DNA of 41,371 nucleotides from Candidatus Acetothermia bacterium. GTDB taxonomy: Bacteria > Bipolaricaulota > Bipolaricaulia > Bipolaricaulales > Bipolaricaulaceae. The position numbers were made by a program, and so were the translations under genes. A model generated the notes under the pieces. That model did not search any database, was not told where the DNA came from, and was given only the letters and a program-made list of their open reading frames with translations. The DNA lies in the NCBI GenBank assembly GCA_024653305.1, contig JANLFW010000013.1, positions 1 through 41,371 on the forward strand. Reading direction: 5' to 3'. How positions within the stretch are numbered: position 1 is the first letter of the stretch; the number at the start of each line of letters is the position of its first letter. Positions 38,258 through 41,371 of the stretch are shown here, in pieces.

Positions 38258-38905
38258 ATGTGGTTCCGTCGCGGTCGGGCGGTGGAAGTCCGGGGACTGA
38301 TAGCGGAGCACCTGAACCTGGTGGAGGAGGCGGTGGCGTCGATGGCCCGCGGGGTCTGCGCCTACCTGGATGGCCGGCCATGGGAGGAGGTGGAAGAACT
38401 GGCGGTGGAGACCCACCGCCGGGAGGCCCGGGCCGATGACGTGCGGCGGGAGACGGAGCTCGTCCTGGTGCGCGGAGCGCTCCTCGCCGGCACGCGCAAG
38501 AACCTCCTGGACATCGTGGAAGGGGTGGACCGACTGGCCAACGCCGCGGAGGCAGCGATGGACTTCCTCGTGCTGCAGCGGGTCAAGCTCCCCGAGCTCC
38601 TCCATCCCCTGATCCGGGAGATCGTGGACACCATCCAGGACCAGATGGTGGACCTCAAGGCGGCGGTGGCCGGTCTCCTCGACGGCGCTCCGGACACGAT
38701 GAAGCGCGCCGCGGAAGTGGACCGCAAGGAGAGCCGGGTGGACGAGTTCCAGCGCCGGGCGATCATGCGCCTGTTCGCCACCGAACTTCCCCTGGCGGAG
38801 AAGATCCTGGCCCGGGAGTTCGTGGAGAGGCTTGTGGAGTTCGCGGACCGGGCCGAGGACGTGTCGGATCTGGTGATCATGGCCGTCGCTGTGCAGCAAC
38901 CGTAA
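38258..38905 (+). CDS. PhoU-like DUF47 protein, first copy
   Basis: This 215-residue all-helical protein matches the DUF47 group: an early long helix with E-H-L-N-L-V-E-E-A-V, the central R-K-N-L-L-D-I-V-E-G-V-D-R-L-A-N-A-A-E segment, repeated E-x-x-x-D-x-x-x-R pairs that bind metal in PhoU-type folds, and F-A-D-R-A-E-D-V-S-D near the end. DUF47 proteins usually sit beside Pit phosphate transporters and are thought to tune them; no Pit gene is visible here. It is followed after 9 bases by the phosphoesterase. Confidence 0.85.
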   Translation: MWFRRGRAVEVRGLIAEHLNLVEEAVASMARGVCAYLDGRPWEEVEELAVETHRREARADDVRRETELVLVRGALLAGTRKNLLDIVEGVDRLANAAEAAMDFLVLQRVKLPELLHPLIREIVDTIQDQMVDLKAAVAGLLDGAPDTMKRAAEVDRKESRVDEFQRRAIMRLFATELPLAEKILAREFVERLVEFADRAEDVSDLVIMAVAVQQP

Positions 38906-38914
38906 AGGAGGAAG

Positions 38915-40093
38915 ATGCACACCTCAGCGTTGAGGAAGGGCATGGCCGTGCGGGGAGCGGGGGTTCTCCTCCTCGCCGTGGCGCTGTGGGCCACGGGCCA
39001 ACCCTGGCCCGCCCTGGGCCCATGGGTGGCGGCCGTGGGGCCGACCGAGGCCGTGGTGTCCTGGCAGGCTGCCGAGCCGGGGATGGGGACGGTTTGGTAT
39101 GCCGAAGCCTCGGCGTACCCCGCGGGCGCGCTGAGCGTGGCCGTGGAGGCCCCGACAGCACTCCAGCACGTGCGATTGAGCGGCCTCGCCCCCGGGGTTC
39201 GGTACGTGTACCGAGTGGTGCTGCCAAGCGGTGCGGAGAGCCCGGTGGCGTCGTTCACCACCCCGCCGGAGCGGTTCCAGCCGTTCACATTCCTCGTGTA
39301 CGGCGACAGCCGCACCCACTACGACCGACACCAGCTCGTGGCCGAGCGCATGGCCGCGGAAGAGGCGGCGTTCGTGGTCCACGTGGGTGATCTCGTCGAG
39401 TCGCCGACCCCGCTGGAGTGGGAGAAGTTCTTCACCTCCGGGACCCCCCTGTTCCAGGCCACCAGCTTCTACCCGGTGCTAGGGAACCACGAGCGGAACC
39501 ACGCCTCGTACTACGACCTGTTTCCGCTCCCCGCAGGTGGCGGCCGGGCCGGGAAACAGTGGTGGTCCCTCCGCTGGGGGGACGTGCTCCTGGTGGGCCT
39601 GGACTCGAACCTCGTGTACCTCAAGTTCACCGGCCTGCGGGAGCAGACGGACTGGCTCCGGGAGGTCCTCGCCCAGGACGCCCGGTACAAGTTCGTGTTC
39701 CTGCACCATCCCCTGTACAGTTCGGACCTGTTCTATCGGAGCGATGAGAACCTGGCCAAGCTGTGGGCCCCGATCTTCCGGGAGCATGGGGTGACCGCGG
39801 TCTTCGCCGGGCACTGCCACAACTACGAGCATGTGGTGCGGGAAGGGGTACACTACTTCGTGACCGGCGGGGGCGGGGCGCCGCTGGCCCCGTTGTCCCC
39901 GATCCGTGTGGAGGGGTCCGTGTTCGCCGCGGATTTCGTTCTCCACTACGTGCGGGTGGAGGTGGGCGAGGCGGGGGTCACGGTGAAGATGATCCCGGTG
40001 GCGAGGGAACAGAAGACGGAAACCGGGACCGAGCTCGTTCTCCTATCCGGGGTGCCCCTTGAGGTGGTGGAGTTGGGGGGTGATGGTGGTTGA
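38915..40093 (+). CDS. Exported metallophosphoesterase with N-terminal Fn3-like domain
   Basis: This 392-residue protein has a signal peptide (hydrophobic residues 15-27), a beta-sandwich domain (about 35-118) like that preceding purple acid phosphatases, and a calcineurin-type catalytic domain. The metal motifs are Y-G-D-S-R (129-133), H-V-G-D-L (156-160), G-N-H-E (190-193), a histidine in F-L-H-H-P-L-Y, and G-H-C-H-N-Y-E-H. The tyrosine that gives purple acid phosphatases their colour is not in the G-D-L-V-E motif, so it is probably a plain dimetal esterase. It would release phosphate outside the inner membrane. Its position between two DUF47 genes ties it to phosphate supply. Confidence 0.87.
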   Translation: MHTSALRKGMAVRGAGVLLLAVALWATGQPWPALGPWVAAVGPTEAVVSWQAAEPGMGTVWYAEASAYPAGALSVAVEAPTALQHVRLSGLAPGVRYVYRVVLPSGAESPVASFTTPPERFQPFTFLVYGDSRTHYDRHQLVAERMAAEEAAFVVHVGDLVESPTPLEWEKFFTSGTPLFQATSFYPVLGNHERNHASYYDLFPLPAGGGRAGKQWWSLRWGDVLLVGLDSNLVYLKFTGLREQTDWLREVLAQDARYKFVFLHHPLYSSDLFYRSDENLAKLWAPIFREHGVTAVFAGHCHNYEHVVREGVHYFVTGGGGAPLAPLSPIRVEGSVFAADFVLHYVRVEVGEAGVTVKMIPVAREQKTETGTELVLLSGVPLEVVELGGDGG

Positions 40094-40752
40094 GAGCCCT
40101 GTTGGTGCGGCTTTTGGGGCGGCGGTCGTTCGTATCCCTGCGGGAGCACGCGGCGGCGGTGGAGGCGGCGGCGGAAGAGCTGGGCCGCCAGCTTCGGGCG
40201 TGGCTGCGCAATGAGGCAGTGAACGCAGATCTGGTAAGCCAAAAGGAGCACCAGGCGGACATCATGAAGCGGGAGATCCGGGTCCAGCTCACCCGGGCGT
40301 TGTGGCTGCCCGTGTCCCGTCCGGCGCTGCTGCAGCTTCTGTGGCACCAGGACGAGATCGCCGACCTCTGTCAAGACGCGGCGCTGATGATGGCCCTGCG
40401 CCGGCCAGAGCTCGGCATTGAACTCGAGGACGGGTACCGGGCTTTGGGCGAGGCGCTGAGCAAGACAGTCCACGCCTATCACGTAACCATCGGCGAACTC
40501 GACGAGGCCGTGGCCAACGGCAACATCCGCGCCCAGGCCCCCAAGGTGGTGGAGGGGGTGGAGCGGATCAACCAGCTCGAACACGAGTCGGACCTGGTGG
40601 AGCGGGAGGTGGTGGCCACGATCTACCGAAAGGAGGAGCTTCCTGCGTTCGACCGGTACCACCTGATCCAGCTCGTGCTCATGCTGGGGGGGGTCGTGGA
40701 CCAGGTAGAGAACGCGGCTGGAGACCTCCGGGTGATGGTCTCCGAGGCGTAG
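40090..40752 (+). CDS. PhoU-like DUF47 protein, second copy
   Basis: This 220-residue helical protein is related to the first DUF47 gene but clearly diverged. It has the PhoU-type acidic pairs (E-H-Q-A-D-I-M-K-R-E-I-R, L-L-W-H-Q-D-E-I-A-D-L-C-Q-D-A and L-E-H-E-S-D-L-V-E-R-E-V) and a terminal G-G-V-V-D-Q-V-E-N-A-A-G-D-L-R. The TTG start overlaps the stop of the phosphoesterase (TTGA), pointing to coupled translation. Two DUF47 proteins could form a heteromeric regulator or serve two transporters. Confidence 0.8.
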   Translation: MRALLVRLLGRRSFVSLREHAAAVEAAAEELGRQLRAWLRNEAVNADLVSQKEHQADIMKREIRVQLTRALWLPVSRPALLQLLWHQDEIADLCQDAALMMALRRPELGIELEDGYRALGEALSKTVHAYHVTIGELDEAVANGNIRAQAPKVVEGVERINQLEHESDLVEREVVATIYRKEELPAFDRYHLIQLVLMLGGVVDQVENAAGDLRVMVSEA

Positions 40753-40862
40753 GCGCCTCCGCTCTCCGGGGCTGCGTCCCTGAACCTCCGTGGGCGGCGC
40801 GCCCCTGCTCCCGGTGGTGAAGGCCGCCGAGCACGGGTTGCTCGATGCCTTATCTCGAACGC

Positions 40863-40892
40863 TTGCCCGCCTGTGGCTGAACCGGATACAAA
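40863..40892 (+). promoter_or_regulatory. Candidate promoter of right-edge gene
   Basis: TTGCCC (40863-40868), 18 bases, TACAAA (40887-40892), with the predicted start only a few bases before ATG 40902; a GGGAG ribosome-like site overlaps this short leader. Confidence 0.4.
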
Positions 40893-40901
40893 CAGGGAGC
40901 G

Positions 40902-41371
40902 ATGGCGGAGAAGGTGCTATTTCGGGGCTACCTCGCGGACCTCACCGCGGTCGCGGCCCAAGGCGATGCCCGCGAGGAGAGCTTCTACCCGGCGCTCGCG
41001 GACTTCCTGGCCGCATACGCCCGGGCTACCAGGCTGGACAATGTCCACGTCACCACGCTCCCCAAGCCCACCGAGGCCGGAAACCCCGACTTTCGGGTGT
41101 GGGACGGGCATCAGCACGTCGTGGGCTACATCGAGGCCAAGGCGCCCACCGCGCCGACGGTCAGCAAGGTGGCGTTCCCATCCCTGGTCAAGGTGGGCCA
41201 GGAGCAGACCGGGCTCGTCCGGTTCGAGGACCCCGACGGCGACATCGTGCGGGCGGAGTTCTCGATTGTGGAAGGCGACCCGGCCACGATCCAGGTCAAG
41301 CCGGGGCCGAGCTTCGATCCCGGGGTGAGCGGCCGGACCTCGGGCTCGTTCGGGTTCACGGTGATCGTGAC
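40902..41371 (+). CDS. Chimeric ORF: nuclease N-terminus joined to extracellular-type domain (partial)
   Basis: The open frame runs off the window after 156 residues. Residues 1-83 (R-G-Y-L-A-D-L-T-A-V ... P-K-P-T-E-A-G-N-P-D-F-R-V ... G-Y-I-E-A-K-A-P) match the start of large restriction-methylation proteins with an N-terminal PD-(D/E)XK nuclease; Asp63, Glu78 and Lys80 form the catalytic core. From about residue 84 the sequence changes to a beta-sandwich style (V-R-F-E-D-P-D-G-D, Q-V-K-P-G-P-S-F-D-P-G-V), typical of exported proteins. No signal peptide precedes it. Either a rearrangement joined two genes, or the assembly is chimeric here. Confidence 0.6.
   Translation, partial: MAEKVLFRGYLADLTAVAAQGDAREESFYPALADFLAAYARATRLDNVHVTTLPKPTEAGNPDFRVWDGHQHVVGYIEAKAPTAPTVSKVAFPSLVKVGQEQTGLVRFEDPDGDIVRAEFSIVEGDPATIQVKPGPSFDPGVSGRTSGSFGFTVIV

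Noticed and set aside
36028-38439. About 803-codon plus-strand frame opposite the EF-G-like gene
   Set aside because: Composition is His/Gly/Leu/Arg-rich with no domain; it crosses the promoters and start of two genuine genes.

Overview
The window is 41 kb of visibly G+C-rich, tightly packed bacterial chromosome. It has informational genes on both strands, nine tRNA genes and no sign of phage, plasmid or insertion sequence. Diderm-type genes (RND/MMPL exporter, LolA-like periplasmic protein, HtrA, signal-peptide proteins), a Thermotoga-type NusG with a large inserted domain and many GTGA/ATGA stop-start overlaps suggest a deep-branching, possibly thermophilic, uncultivated bacterium. Candidate phylum Bipolaricaulota (Acetothermia) would fit, but that is a low-confidence inference that only rRNA or marker-gene phylogeny can settle.

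Layout. 1-420 holds no recognisable gene. 421-4741: HEAT-repeat gene (-), a small exported barrel-like protein, tryptophanase and GTP cyclohydrolase I (+), and a convergent PP-loop thiolase-like gene (-). 4859-7209: HtrA protease, tRNA-Pro with its own promoter and terminator, and a DppA-type D-aminopeptidase. 7240-7878: tRNA-Gly/Arg/His/Arg cluster with interspersed short repeats. 7897-13803: zinc-ribbon membrane protein, then a TetR-controlled cassette (regulator, exported protein, RND/MMPL exporter, LolA-like protein), then a DUF401 permease. 13800-18516 (-): recG, gatC, a DUF2419 queuosine-salvage hydrolase and tgt. 18563-21784: def and fmt (+), MFS transporter (-), ferritin-like protein (+). 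21792-35225 (-): one long informational run, tRNA-Thr, tRNA-Tyr, tRNA-Thr, tuf, rpmG, tRNA-Trp, secE, nusG, rplK, rplA, rplJ, rplL, rpoB, then a Nudix gene, an ArsB/NhaD-like permease, a metallo-beta-lactamase-fold gene and priA; rpoC does not follow rpoB. 35251-38181 (-): EF-G-like GTPase, CBS protein, YjbQ. 38258-40752 (+): two PhoU-like DUF47 genes flanking an exported phosphoesterase. 40902 to the edge: start of a chimeric reading frame joining a nuclease-like N-terminus to an extracellular-type domain.

The most interesting points are: tgt beside a DUF2419 glycosidase, with a Tgt pocket resembling queuine users and two Q-target tRNAs (His, Tyr) in the same window; an EF-Tu whose switch I lacks the usual R-G-I-T-I; a NusG with about 180 extra residues; PriA and EF-G paralogues with altered nucleotide-binding motifs; two divergent promoter pairs whose -10 boxes lie on top of each other; and the chimeric gene at the right edge. 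Promoters can be read by eye because they are close to the housekeeping consensus, for example TTGACG-17-TAGAAT upstream of both main tRNA operons.
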